A stretch of DNA of 64,000 nucleotides from Turritopsis dohrnii (Eukaryota > Cnidaria > Hydrozoa > Anthoathecata > Oceaniidae). The notes under the pieces were generated by a model. That model was not told the DNA's origin, made no database searches, and worked only from the letters and a program-made list of their open reading frames with translations. Location of the stretch: contig BQMF02000607.1 in NCBI GenBank assembly GCA_027922465.2, positions 62,001-126,000 of the forward strand, read 5' to 3'. The position numbers and the translations under genes were made by a program. Positions 1 to 11,247 of this stretch are shown here, piece after piece. Positions within the stretch are counted from its first letter, which is position 1; every line of letters begins with the position of its first letter.

Positions 1-723
1 TCTAGCCAACGTGGGTTGTGTCACAAGCTCATATTCAAGTGAGATGTTGGATATTTTGTATTTACCGTCTGGGTTTTTTCTTTGACCTGCGGCAGAAGTT
101 GGAGGGTCAGAATAGATAACTCGGTTATAGTCGTTAAATGTGATCTCGTAGCAAAGCCTATTCCCTAAACCCGCTTGATAATATGGGATAGTACTATCTA
201 GCATCTCAAAGTCGAGTGGAATGACAAACTTGTTTTTATAGGTGTCAGCAATGGCTTTGTCTTCCGCATCATCGTCCTTTTTATCAGAAGCACCAATCCT
301 CAATTTCATACAATTTTCTGTACACCCATCGTCGATGATGATACCCTGTCTTATCGCGTTTCTCTTTTCAAACTTGGTTAACCATAAATCTCTGTAACAC
401 CCAAAAAGATCAAAGTCGTCGATACTCAATATCTCGTTACCTTCGAACTTGACAGCCAACTTTTTAACGATAGCTCTTCCAATGTTACTGACCAATGTTC
501 TTTTCGTGTCAGCTGTCGACTCGAGTTCAATATCAAAACTTAGATTCGTTGTTCCTGGGATAATAACATCATCACTTCCTAAATTTGGAAACCTAACCAA
601 TAATAGCTGATTTTGATCGATCTCACTCGGATTGTGTGTGACAATTACTTTTTGACGAGAACCTTTTACACCGTGGGCAGTTCTAAGTGAACGTTCTGGA
701 TTTAACCTCTTTCCATACTTCAT
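1..723 (-). CDS. Partial major capsid protein, double-jelly-roll type (Polinton/adintovirus-like)
   Basis: An open frame of 241 codons starts at an ATG on the minus strand (complement of 721-723) and runs off the left edge with no stop, so only the N-terminal part is present. The stretch around residues 180-215 carries a VIPLDFEML block, then a PYYQAGLG-like loop and a beta strand with FNDY. This layout matches the end of the first jelly roll in double-jelly-roll capsid proteins of Polinton/Maverick, adintovirus and NCLDV type. Upstream is a LVSNIGRAIVKKLAV strand typical of these proteins. The role would be the hexon-like shell protein of an integrated virus-like element. It lies 43 bp downstream of a co-oriented small ORF. 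The family assignment comes from motif memory, not a search. No frameshift is visible in the part present. Confidence 0.68.
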   Translation of the reverse strand, partial: MKYGKRLNPERSLRTAHGVKGSRQKVIVTHNPSEIDQNQLLLVRFPNLGSDDVIIPGTTNLSFDIELESTADTKRTLVSNIGRAIVKKLAVKFEGNEILSIDDFDLFGCYRDLWLTKFEKRNAIRQGIIIDDGCTENCMKLRIGASDKKDDDAEDKAIADTYKNKFVIPLDFEMLDSTIPYYQAGLGNRLCYEITFNDYNRVIYSDPPTSAAGQRKNPDGKYKISNISLEYELVTQPTLAR

Positions 724-766
724 TATTAATTATGATATATAATTAATTTTTACTTTTTATCTCGTT

Positions 767-1327
767 TTAGCGAATGTGCAAAACAACGGTTCTTCCTAGG
801 TCTTCTTTTAGTATATTGCCATGCTGATCTGTGAGTTTCAACGTGAGAGACTGAAATACACCATTTTTTAATTTTTTGTACTGAGGGTTTTTAGGCTCAA
901 TATGTGTGAATTCACTATATTCAGCCATGTGATGGGTTAGTAAAATATCACTTAGCTTTCCTTTCTCAAGATTTTGAGTGTTGTCGAGTTCAGAGAGATG
1001 CAAATTAATTTTGGTTATTTCAGCGAGCTTATTTGTTTTGATTATATGAGGGTCTTTGACTAATGATTTAAAACTTACCTCACCCTCTAAAAAGGCACCT
1101 GCTAAAAAGGCATTCAATTCCCTGCTCGTGAATGTTCCTTTAGGTACCAACTTTTCAGCTTTCCCATCAGCAGACAGTTTCACTGTTAGGTCTGTGGTTA
1201 TTTCATACGTAACATTGTCTGCAAACTTATCAACCAATGCAATTTCTTTTGAGCCATCCAAGTTTTGAATGGGGTAAGATAGATATATGGTCTTTTCACC
1301 TTTTGCGATATTTACCGTGATATACAT
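767..1327 (-). CDS. Small ORF paired with the capsid gene, possible virion protein
   Basis: This 186-codon frame (MYITVNIAKGEK start, VVLHIR end) is complete and sits just upstream of the capsid gene on the same strand, with a 43-bp gap. The sequence is rich in predicted beta strands (alternating Ile, Val, Leu and Thr), lacks a membrane segment or signal peptide, and has no cysteine. I do not recognise the family. Position and composition would suit a minor capsid (penton-like) or other virion component of the same element, but that is inference from context. The frame is intact over its full length, which suggests recent insertion or an assembly taken from a fairly young element. Confidence 0.55.
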   Translation of the reverse strand: MYITVNIAKGEKTIYLSYPIQNLDGSKEIALVDKFADNVTYEITTDLTVKLSADGKAEKLVPKGTFTSRELNAFLAGAFLEGEVSFKSLVKDPHIIKTNKLAEITKINLHLSELDNTQNLEKGKLSDILLTHHMAEYSEFTHIEPKNPQYKKLKNGVFQSLTLKLTDQHGNILKEDLGRTVVLHIR

Positions 1328-1368
1328 TTCTTGTATTAGAGAATAGAGAATTATATTTTTAAATAATA
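1328..1368. promoter_or_regulatory. Short divergent promoter region between virion-type ORFs
   Basis: Only 41 bp separate the start codons of the minus-strand 186-aa ORF and the plus-strand 381-aa ORF. The gap is almost wholly A/T and contains a TATATTTTTAAAT-like stretch. So short a divergent spacer is usual for compact viral or virus-like genomes and unusual for host genes in this window. No defined promoter motif can be proved. Confidence 0.3.
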
Positions 1369-2514
1369 ATGGAGGATAATTTTAAATATAATCCCAACGC
1401 GGCTTATAAGCCAAATGGAGGACAATACCTTCAGATATTGAATTCTAAAGATTTATACAAACAAACAATTATTGTCTCTGAAAATGGTTCTTTTCCTGCG
1501 AGCTTTCCAAATATTTTTACTAATTATGAAATGAATGAAAATGATCAACGTATGAAAATTTGGCAGGAACAACCATTTAAATTATGGCAAACCCAACTCA
1601 ATTTTGTCACTTGGTGTCCTTCAAGTGCTTGTGGGGTCAGTTCTGAACATCTGAAAGAAGGTCGCTCTACTCCTATGATTAGAGCAGTATATCGTTTTCA
1701 TGTCTATTATCATATTAGACGAATCATTAAGCGTCTGCAGACACCTCTACCTTTTGAAAACGGTTTCAACCAATACGATAATCCTTATAACAAAGAAGAG
1801 TTTTTAAAAATCTGTAGTGAATATGGTGTCGATTCTGATCCTAAAAAATATAAAGGACAATACTTTTTCAGCTCGTATCAAAAAATACGTAGAGACTATC
1901 CAACGCCAGGTGTGAGTTATTTCACAGACGACTCCATGACACGATGGATTATAGAAAAATCTAAAGGCTTTACAAAAACAGGGCTTGTAAAAATTTCAGA
2001 GAGTGTTAGAGCATATGCTTATCTTGTTCTTAGTTCGCAAGCCTCAGCTCGTTCTTCTATTTTAGGTAATAATTCAAGCTCTTTGACAGCTCAAAGAGTT
2101 TTTATGAACAACTTTGAAGACATTGTTAACCGCAGAGTTGATATTCAAGATGACATTAAACGTTATCAAGATACTTTAAATTACGCTTCAAGCAAAGTTG
2201 ATTATTCTGTTGGACAAGGTATTTACATGTTACCTAGTGACATGAATTTAAACATCAAGTCGGGAGTGTCCGGTTATAATAATAAAATTCTCATATCTAA
2301 TGACAACTTGAGCCTCGGAAGAAACAAAATGATTAATGTTATGCAAGAGCATCATATTTCACCCAAAGTGACTAGCTCTCCAACACAAACAAAAATAAAA
2401 GTTCACAAAAAAGTAGTGAGTCAAACAGATTCACTCCCATCTCATGAAGAAGAGAAAATAGCTTTGGTTTTAGCGATTACCACGATGTTTAGTATATGGT
2501 ATGTATTTCGCTGA
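1369..2514 (+). CDS. 381-aa protein with C-terminal membrane anchor in capsid cluster
   Basis: A complete 381-codon frame runs divergently from the two minus-strand virion-type ORFs. Its most obvious feature is a hydrophobic segment at the extreme C-terminus (about residues 362-380, ALVLAITTMFSIWYVF), which looks like a tail anchor. The middle contains aromatic-rich motifs (GVSYFTDDSMTRW) and a serine/asparagine-rich patch near 230. No catalytic motif is recognisable. It could be a virion-associated or internal membrane protein of the same Polinton/adintovirus-like element. That function is inferred only from neighbourhood. The frame is unbroken and uses a strong context ATG. Confidence 0.55.
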   Translation: MEDNFKYNPNAAYKPNGGQYLQILNSKDLYKQTIIVSENGSFPASFPNIFTNYEMNENDQRMKIWQEQPFKLWQTQLNFVTWCPSSACGVSSEHLKEGRSTPMIRAVYRFHVYYHIRRIIKRLQTPLPFENGFNQYDNPYNKEEFLKICSEYGVDSDPKKYKGQYFFSSYQKIRRDYPTPGVSYFTDDSMTRWIIEKSKGFTKTGLVKISESVRAYAYLVLSSQASARSSILGNNSSSLTAQRVFMNNFEDIVNRRVDIQDDIKRYQDTLNYASSKVDYSVGQGIYMLPSDMNLNIKSGVSGYNNKILISNDNLSLGRNKMINVMQEHHISPKVTSSPTQTKIKVHKKVVSQTDSLPSHEEEKIALVLAITTMFSIWYVFR

Positions 2515-3186
2515 TCAGCGTATGTAGTTTGCAATTATAGTCGGCATTGTGGATACATGCTAACACTTCTAAGCCCTGGCGTTTGTTGAATTTCGATCGA
2601 AATGACGGTAACCTGAATGTCTCTATGGACCAGAGAAACCTGACAGTGATAAATCACCCAGACACAATGCTAACCATTCCGCGATATATTCAACACAACT
2701 GCGGGGAAGTGCGCACTCATGCAAGTTTTACAACCAGAACATGAGAGATCTACAACCGCCGAAGTATATATACTTCCTCTCAGACGAACTGCGTGGGGTT
2801 CGAACACACGACCTTGTTGTTACAAGTTAGCGTTCTTATCCACTAGACTACGGTGATCTGTATGTTATATGTATTGTTAGCTCATTTATGTTATAAAATG
2901 AAACTACTACAAACTGCTTTTTACTACATTTTTATGAGATATTTAATTGTTTACATTTATGAGTAATTTGTGGTTATATAATAATAGAAACTGCTTACGT
3001 AATCAAAATAACACGTTTCGTAACTCGTATCGCGTTACGAAAACAAAGATCTTATATGATGATAATATTAGCTATAGTAGGGAAATTCCCGAAATCATAT
3101 GATTTCCCATGATACAATTTCTGTCCTAGCATCGGCACTTTCCTATCTCTAGCCTGGCTAGCTTTGCATAAAAAATTTTCGAATCA
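2515..3186. other. Non-coding stretch with a tRNA-like segment
   Basis: No supported gene. The only recognisable object is the tRNA-like segment at 2790-2858 on the minus strand. The rest is AT-rich sequence with no clear repeat boundary, so the right-hand end of the capsid-bearing element cannot be placed. Confidence 0.5.
2790..2858 (-). repeat. tRNA-like sequence (SINE head or tRNA pseudogene)
   Basis: On the minus strand there is an A-box-like GTAGTCTAGTGGATAA and, about 30 nt later, a B-box-like GTTCGAACCCC with a nearly paired T arm. The anticodon arm and acceptor stem do not pair well, so this is not a convincing functional tRNA. It is best read as a degenerate tRNA pseudogene or the Pol III promoter head of a tRNA-derived SINE. 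Confidence 0.4.
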
Positions 3187-3751
3187 ATGGTGCGTAATTC
3201 TTTGCTATCATATCTCAAAGCCAATAAACTTTTGTCAAATCACCAATTCGGTTTTCTTGGTGGAAGATCAACTACTCTGCAACTGCTCCAAGTTATAGAT
3301 AAATGGACAGAAATTCTTGAAAATGGAGGTGTGATTGATATCATATGTTGTGATTTTAAAAAAGCGTTTGATACTGTTCCCCACTGTCGACTAATTGAAG
3401 TCTTGCACCACTACGGACTACAAGGTGCTGTTCTCTCCTGGATCCGAGATTTTCTGTCCGATCGACAAGTTTGTGTAAATCAAATCAAATCCGATGTATT
3501 TAGGACCATTGCTTTTTGTTATCTTCATAAACACACTAACTGAAATTGTTGATAAGTCAGAACTTTGCTTGTACGCCGATGACTTGAGAATATTCAGAGA
3601 AATTGACGCCACGACTGACGCTGCTAACCTACAAAGCGATCTAAACAAATTATTGCATTGGACAGATACCTTCTTATTGAAATTTCATCCGGAAAAATGT
3701 GAGCACATGAAGATAGAGTCAAAGTTGAAGTTGAAATATTTTACCAGGTAA
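3187..3751 (+). pseudogene. LINE reverse transcriptase fragment, frameshifted
   Basis: Two overlapping frames encode pieces of one non-LTR reverse transcriptase. The first (3187-3543) has the NHQFGF block and CCDFKKAFDTVPH. The second (3494-3751) has GPLLFVIFIN and the catalytic YADD in LCLYADDL. The segment that should hold the PQGSVL motif is missing at the junction near 3490-3500, so there is a small deletion plus frame change. Neither the endonuclease nor the C-terminal part is present. This is a 5'- and 3'-truncated, inactive copy of a CR1/Jockey-type LINE. Confidence 0.8.
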
Positions 3752-3973
3752 GGATATTTAGAAGAGCAGGAAAGAGAGCATATTTTGATTCAGGGAAGGC
3801 ATTTATATAGAAGGACATTGCTTAGATGAGAAACATTAGAAATTCCTAAATAAAGTTTCCTTCACAGATGAAAAAGTACAGTGGGAAACAGAATTTGGGA
3901 ATTGTCTAAACTACAGTCCTGACTTCAGCATGGTTAAAGAGTCGAAACTAATTCGGACGGATCACCCGTAGCA

Positions 3974-4600
3974 TGGACGTATAAAAAGAGAAGGACTTAC
4001 AACTTTTATAAAACTCTTCAACAAACCTCGCCTCGGTCTATTGAAATTTTGACAAAAACAGTTTTGAACTCCCTCAAGTGCTGCTTAAAATAATGTTTGG
4101 CTTCCATGATCGTAACAACCAAAAATCAATTTAAAGATTTTATGATTATTTTGAAGCCAGTTTTTAAACTCTGATTCCTCGTGACTTGTTGCAGTCTCAA
4201 AAATGAAATTTTCTGAATTGAATGAAAAAGCATTGTTCTTCCTGTATTCTCAGGCATCACCCAGGCGTCTTTCAAAGTACCGATTCTTTAGATATAAGTT
4301 TATACACAAAATACTCCGAGAAATTTATCTTAATTCCAACATTTTTTAAAATGGTTGAGTAGAAGTTTTGTGATACTAAAGAATATTGCATTTGTACATG
4401 CAAATCGTATTTTCTCGCAATTCTTTGATTTTCTACATCTCATTAAGCCTAATCGTCGTATTAGCCCAACCGTGGGGAACCAAAATCCATTGAAATGTGA
4501 GGCGAAGATTACATCAAAGAAATGCCGACAGAAGAGATTTCAAAAATAGAAATGAAAGGCTTTAGTATAAGTTGGAGTCCTTCTCTTTTTATACGTCCAA
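3974..4600. mobile_element. MITE-like element with terminal inverted repeats
   Basis: The left end reads TGGACGTATAAAAAGAGAAG and the right end is its reverse complement (CTTCTCTTTTTATACGTCCA, ending at 4600), with the inverted match extending over roughly 30 bp. The interior is about 570 bp of AT-rich sequence without a transposase. The spurious ORF at 4355-4549 lies inside. No target duplication is clear, so the superfamily is unassigned. Confidence 0.6.
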
Positions 4601-5405
4601 GCCTGTAGCGAAGAGATTCGTCAACCCAACCCTTCCCGCTAGTAAAAATGAAAGTTAAGGCTAAATTTTAAACATTTGAATGTCTAGGCTTATTGTAAAT
4701 TTTCGCTACTGAGTAAATAAGGTTGAGCAAAAAAACTGTTTTCAATTATGACCATAAAAGTTCCCGTGGATTCAAATTTCCGAAGATTCAACACACTGCC
4801 ACATAAGTCAGTTTTGGTCGTTATATAGTTGAATTTGGTATAACACGGTCATCTAACGTTGTTTCAACGGCATTTGGACGTCGTAATTCGTCGTTTTATC
4901 ATCATATTTTGACGTTGTTTTGATGTTGCAATGTTTCCATTTCAACTATTAAACATCCGTCATTCAACGTCTTGCTTTTTATTATTTATTATTTTTTTTA
5001 TTATTAAAATTTATTTAACGTCAATTAGAAATATACAAAAATAAAAAGAAGTTAAAAAAATGTCGTCTCTCCGATGAAATGCAGTAATACATTTCAAAGG
5101 AGAGTACAACTAGCCCAATTCGGCTAATTAAAATTGAAATGCAATAAATAATAACGAAAATTTGAAACGACATATTATATCTACGGATATTTCGTCCAAT
5201 CTCTGTGGAATTTAATGGAATGAAAATTTACAGCGCAAAAGTTCACCTAAATCTATACAAATTACATACACATAATGACGTTACCATGACAAATATAATA
5301 TATAGACACATAAATAAAGGAATAATTACGGTAAAAATTCCCTTATCAATCACAAAGTACGTAACGCAAAAAACAACAAACTACATATAACATAAATCAT
5401 GAATC
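4601..5405. other. AT-rich intergenic stretch
   Basis: No gene supported. Around 4850-4975 the sequence is rich in AACGT/ACGTC words and could be part of another small inverted-repeat element, but no ends can be defined. The remainder is AT-rich with homopolymer runs. Confidence 0.4.
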
Positions 5406-7823
5406 ATGTCAAAGCGTAGAAAAATAAAAAGTCACGAGTTTTCCACATTGATGCCTGAAAGCAGCAATAAAAATCTGCCAGGAATTAACGATAACAAAAT
5501 CGATAGTTGCTCTGAGTTTCTTCAGCGATTACAAAAAGAACATAAATTCATGGAAAGTAAGTGAACTTTATATCATCGCTGTCTCTCAAAAACAAACATC
5601 CCTCTCGAAAATTGTTGTTTTCATTTATAGCTATTTCACACTCCGGTCTCAAAACTTACCGCTCCTGCTGATGACTTTATGGTGAGAAGTATTGATGAAG
5701 AGTTTGTGAAAACACTAACAAAGGAATTTAAAGAGAACCCACTATTTTGTGCGGGTCCATTATTATGCCTTGTCGCCGATGTACAGAATGCAAATCAATT
5801 CAGTGAAAATAACTTGCTTAATTACACGTTTCACACTATTGGAGGAAATCACAGAAGAAGAGCGTACGAAACGTTATTGTTTCAAAAATATATAACCGAA
5901 ACTACGTTGGTGCCTGTAAAGTTAGTTTTCGGTTAGTAGATGTACATCTTAAAATTTTGTTAACTTGTGTTTATTTGGAATGTATTTTTCAAAACTAGCT
6001 AATCATTGTTTTTTTCAGGATTGGGTAGATACGATATTTTAAAGTTAGCTCTTCAGCACAACAAGAAAGACGATGTTCGAAAAAGTATGACTCACAAAGA
6101 GAAAGTAAGTTGAAATGCTTTTTAAAATACCCGACTTCTGCGGCCTCCTTATATTATTCTAAGTTATGAACTATTTTGTGTTATATTTATCTAAACATTT
6201 TCAAAAAATTTTCAATTCAATTCCCATAAACATTTGCACAAGCTACAATTGTAAGATGCTGTTTTTGAATTTGCGCATCATGCTCTACATTCCTGTTTGT
6301 ATTGTTTAGGTTTTGATTTGTCGAGAAATTCGTTCCACACACTCGTTGAGATATCGTCAAAAATGTTGTGAAGTTTTATGTGAATCAGTAAGTACATCGT
6401 GTATTTCAAAACACGAATCTTTTCCAGATTATTGAAAGTATAAAGTATATCAATTTATTATTTTTTCAGGAGGTAAAGCTAGAAAACATATTGGGTATAG
6501 CGAAGATGGAGAAGATTGCTTTTGATAAAGTGATACAAGTTATGGATTTGTATGACAATTTCAAACTGAAAGGTCAACAAAAAAAGATAAAGGAGTAATG
6601 TGTAAGGTAAGTGGGATTAGGGACCTACAAAAAAAACTGGTGATGCAGTATTGATTCTGGATAATTGCATAAACGTGGAAATAACCTTTCCAGAAATAAA
6701 AAAAAGCCCTTATGGATGATCTTGGAGAATGCTGCTGGGAAGATGTGATAAAGAAGTCAGTATACACTTAAATTCATATAATGTTTTTAAAATATTGATG
6801 TTTTCATAATACTGTTACTATAGATATCCTTCACGTGCAAAATGTAGCACACTGGAAAGATTCCTAGGAAAAGTTAACCGAGGGCGCACCAACGCTGATT
6901 TTGCGCGGTTTATAAACCAGTGCAAAAGTGATACGTCCGAATTTACAGAAAAATCATTGCCGTCAGCTACCTGTATTAAAATCAACGACAACAACATACG
7001 TCAGTTATTTGAAACAATAAAAAAAGACAACTGCCTGCTGACAGAGAGTGGTATCAGTATGTTCATCATTAACGTTAAAGAGGTGTTATTCCTTGCTAAT
7101 TTTAATGCATATCTTAAAGCTTGAAGTTTTCTCATGCCTATGGTTATTTTTAGGATTATGAAGATGTTTTTTACTCGGAAGCAATCCGACAACTCATATC
7201 ATTGAACATCTGCGAAAACAGAGAAGGGAATTACTACGTAGTATTTGCAATAAATACGAATGGAACGGATTGGCTGAAAGTGGGCAGTAAAATCAAAGAT
7301 TTAATTGCATCAAGCCCACTTCATGCAATTGAATTTATTGTTGGTGATGATAAGAAAGGTAATAATTTTATTTGCGTTTTGGGATATAAGTTCTGTAAAA
7401 ATCAATAGTTAATTGATCCGTTTATTTAGGTTCATGTACTTTATGCATAATTGGCAGTCACAGTATAACATCACCCAAACGCTTTGCCAAGATCGAATCG
7501 AGTATTCCAAAAACAATTGTTGCAGCCTTTGACGTGAAGAAGAGTGACGGTGTACTGCTACACTTATATAATAATACTGGTAAGTTATGGTTAAAATCTC
7601 CCTGATTACAAGTTCCTTTTTTACATTGCCACTATATGAAATCTTTGATTTAGACCATTGTGTTTCAAATTTGTTAGCTGCCTACGACGTAATATTTGTC
7701 GACACTAATCCTGAAGCAGTGCAGACGTTAATTGACATGGCACGAGACAATTTCAATTTTGATGATATGGTTGATGAACCTCTCGCTGAAGAGGCGCTGG
7801 AACATTCCAATGTCAAATTATAA
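5406..7823 (+). pseudogene. Multi-exon gene with ParB-like GGNHR motif, probably damaged
   Basis: A spliced gene can be read from GT-AG boundaries: exons 5406-5556, 5631-5931, 6019-6104, 6310-6387, 6480 to about 6598, 6824-7082, 7154-7358, 7430-7579 and 7678-7823. Exon 2 contains TIGGNHRRRAYE, which resembles the GxxR/HR motif of ParB/sulfiredoxin-fold nuclease-like domains. The later exons encode a roughly 220-residue C-terminal region of unknown type. Joins 2-3-4-5 and 6824-7823 are in frame with consistent phases. Two faults are visible. Exon 1 to exon 2 is off by one base, and an in-frame TAA closes the fifth exon near 6596, with no clean bridge to a short candidate exon at about 6705-6765. 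So it is either a recent pseudogene or my first and middle exons are wrong. Confidence 0.5.
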
Positions 7824-9449
7824 TTAGGATAATGTTGTATTTATTTGTTTCTGTAAATATTTTGTACATAACCAAGTTTGATTGTCAATAGCTGCCATGT
7901 GTTTGATCACTTACAAAGCAAACCCATCGTGCAAGTAACCCTTTTATCCTTTTCCTTCAGTTTGGTGCGCGAGTTGATCCATGCAAAATAAGATTTGTAT
8001 TGATTGAGCAAACCAAAAAAAAATCAGTAATTACTGATTTTAGAAAATCAGTAATAACTGTTTCCAGAATTACAATTTCGTATTTTGTTCATCTCTGGAA
8101 TATTTAATACTGAACCTTGTAAAAGTATTTACTGATTTTATAAAATCAGTAATAACTTCTCCCAGGAACCTAAGTTTCGCATTTCATTCATTTCTTCTTG
8201 CTGATTCCTAATTCATAAGTATGAAAAAAGAGTTAAAACACAAAAAAATAACTAATTGAAAGTCTTCTGCATTGAAAATGAAGGTTATTCCTTATTTATC
8301 ACTGATAATCATTTGTAAAGCAACTGAATCAGTTAAAATCTTTCCTGAGAATTATGATCACAATAAATGTTTCAGTTTTCAGAAAAAAAATATGGTTAAT
8401 ATTACTTAAAATCAAGCAAAAGCCAAATTTCAATGTTGAGTGCCACACTGTTATATTTTTAATATCTTGCAGAAGACTAACTTTTCAACCGTTGCTCCAA
8501 TTACCCTGAAATTTTCAGTGCAAGTTTATCTCATTGTTATCAAGTTCCCCTAATTCTGACACAAGCAATAGGTCAACTGAAAAGAAGTTATGAAATGTTG
8601 AAAGTTTCCATTTTTGCTTAATTTTTTTAAAACCTCGATTTGTAAAGACCATAACTTCTTAAAAAATTTTTTTAATTTTTCACCTTGGAATTGTTTGCAG
8701 ATCTAGAGCCATATCTTTTGAACAAGTGCGCATTTCTTTTGTAATTTTCTGCAGAAATTGACTTCCTATTTATCTTACATATTTCATACTTATTCATAAT
8801 TAAAAATATCTTTATCTTATGCTTGCAGGCATTTCTTTTATTACCAATAGAACTCAAAAGAATTTTGAATTTTTTATTTAGTTTTTTGACTAGGGAACCA
8901 CCTTAAAATCATTTGTTTAGTCTTGTAATATTGTCGAGACTAATATAATTGTGAGACTCGTTAATCCATATAATCTTTGTTTTGCAAATGATTTCAATTT
9001 ACTTCTGCAAAATATGCTTTTCAGCTTCATATATGACTTATATTTTAAAATTGTTTAGGACCTATTCTGAAGCATTTCCAACAAGAAAAGAATGGATAAA
9101 TTCATTCAGGTATCTTGAAAATTAGCATGGAGTGGTTTCTTCTAGGGGTTCAAGCAGAAATTGTTCAAGCCATGAGGCTTCTAATTTACTTTGAAAGCAT
9201 TTGTGTGACAAGTACCTTTGCTGCCGTTATGCACCATCTGGCTCTTGCTCCTAATAATTTAGCGGACGTTGCATATCTTTAGCCATCCATTCTCACGGAA
9301 ATATAATGTTTGTTGAAAAGGTTTTTGTATGTTCTTGCATTCCACTTTTCGGAATTCTTTTTGAAAGAGTTGTAGTCTTAATTTGAGAGGCAAATTTTTG
9401 GATTTCTGCGAAAGCAAGAAATACCTTACAACCGGCTTTGGTTTTTCTT
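7824..9449. other. Intergenic stretch with palindromes
   Basis: No gene supported. It contains the palindromic duplication at 8023-8245 described separately. The segment near 8930-9040 resembles 35470-35590, which suggests a dispersed repeat of unknown type. Confidence 0.4.
8023..8245. repeat. Tandem duplication containing two 20-bp palindromes
   Basis: AAATCAGTAATTACTGATTT near 8024 and ACTGATTTTATAAAATCAGT near 8129 are perfect palindromes. Each is followed by related sequence (AAAATCAGTAATAACT, then a TTTCG.ATTT.TTCAT block) spaced about 100 bp apart. The unit therefore looks like a roughly 100-bp degenerate duplication with a hairpin at each junction. Confidence 0.5.
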
Positions 9450-10445
9450 TTTCATACTGTCCAAACCTAGCGGTTTTTGAAATTTCGTGCGTGCATTTAC
9501 ATGAAACCAAAGCACCGTGCATTGCATGTCAGCGAAAGATTTACAAAAGTTTCTTTGATCACTATTAAATGGATTTTAAAGAAGATGTACATATTTTAAG
9601 GTGAAAACAGAAAATATATAGAAGAAACTTATAATTATCTTGGACTGTGATCATTCTTTTCTAACTAAAAAGAAGTTCTCAACGTTTTGTAAACAGAAGA
9701 GTCAAAAGAGCTAATTAAGGTAGAAAGTACGTTTTCTTTGATATTTTATCACTTAATTGATGAAGGAATAGATATTAATCAAATAGGTCTACATAAAACT
9801 GGGACTTTTAGTTACTTTTATGGTACTGAATCAATGAACTTTGGCACTTGAAAATAGATATGTTTTTCGTGTCAGTAAAGCACAGACTTTCTTATTACTT
9901 TCTACGTTTGTTAGCTATCTGTTCTGTCTTTGAACATCAGGTTTTCAAAAACCGAGTTAAAAAAAAGGAAGTTATCTGTTCGAATTCATTTTCGGTTTCA
10001 AGAAATTATAATTCAAACATATATACATGTGTTTTTCGAAGAAACGAGTTTTTTTTTCTACATAAGCTCTTATAAAAAAAACGTACGTTATAAACAGCTC
10101 ATGCATGTATAATTCTTTTGTCTAATAAATTAAATTGCTGGTGTGCTACAATTAGACCCTATTTACACGAGTTAGTAATTTTAAACATTATTATCGTTTA
10201 TTCCACCAGTAAGATATTTCAAGAAATAACGTTTACAGAACTTTTAAGAACTTTAAGTAAAATTTAGAAAGTATTCTTGTGGCAAGTACTTTTGCTGTTA
10301 CCGTTTTGCGCCATCTGGCCATCTGGTTCGAACCCACTTAGATCGACATTTTTTAGTCGAATTTCATAAATGTCATAGCATTTTTCATTTTTCATGCTTC
10401 AACAGATTTTGCAGAAATCTTTCTGCCCGTAAGGGCATCTTGTTG
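9450..10445 (-). repeat. Diverged copy of the 1.6-kb repeat seen at 56.3-59.4 kb
   Basis: Read on the minus strand, the segment begins with an AACAAGATGCCC..GGGCAGAAAG hairpin (about 10415-10445). It ends near 9450-9490 with a sequence matching the CTAGGTTTGGACAGT end of the repeat copies at 56325-59425. The interior is strongly diverged, so only the two ends support the call. The hairpin stem GCCC/GGGC is conserved while its loop differs. Confidence 0.4.
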
Positions 10446-11247
10446 TGTTTATATTCTGATTGTATGCTGATTGTGTTTGTTACGCAGCAAAGGTTTATTG
10501 CTTGCAAATTCGCTTCTTATTCCTGTTTCATGTAACTATTTCATGACTTTCCGCGCGGAGTTTACTGCCGCTTACCGCCTTTTAATTATGGTTTAATATC
10601 TTTCTTTTTAACATGCAGAATGGACTTCTATAGATGTTATTGGTCAATCAGTGCAAAAGTTGTGTTAAATGAAACTTTTCAAATAAACACTATTTGGTTT
10701 CCTGTTATCGTACCAGTCCATACTCGTTAACTTCCTACCTTTTTATTATAATTACACGAAAGGAGTTTTTGGTGATATTGCAAATGCCACACTGGCTCGA
10801 AGTCCAGAAGGGTATTTCAAGTTTGGAGGAGGAACGTGGGGAAGATTGGTAGGGCTATAAATCGCTTAAGAAATTAAGAATTCTTAGAAATTTTAATGCT
10901 TGCACCTGCGGCTATAGTTTAGGTAGCATTGTTATTAACGTTTTCCTGATGAAAGTTTTAATTGAGATTGCATGTTGTTGGTTGCATAATATGGTATTAA
11001 AATTCCATCTTATTTTTAAGGACAGAAATTTCACAATTACAACTGCAAACGCATCTGGAGTATATGTAAAGATGAAGCAATAAAATAGATCGAACCTTAT
11101 TAACTATCAAATTCTCCTAGAAATATTGCTATATTCAGTCATTCAAATTCTGACGTCCAAACAGTAAACAAAACCTAAAGCTTTTGCAACATTTTTCCAG
11201 ATTTTGACGAAATTTAATAACATGGAGAATTTTAACATAACTTGTCC
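10446..11247. other. Intergenic stretch, nothing recognised
   Basis: No gene, RNA or element boundary recognised. AT-rich with short direct repeats. Confidence 0.4.

Noticed and set aside
2547..2744. 65-aa ORF downstream of the capsid cluster
   Set aside because: No motif, weak start context, and it ends just before a tRNA-like segment; treated as chance.
9848..10112. Overlapping 60-75-aa ORFs
   Set aside because: Two frames over the same AT-rich DNA inside a diverged repeat; no conserved features.
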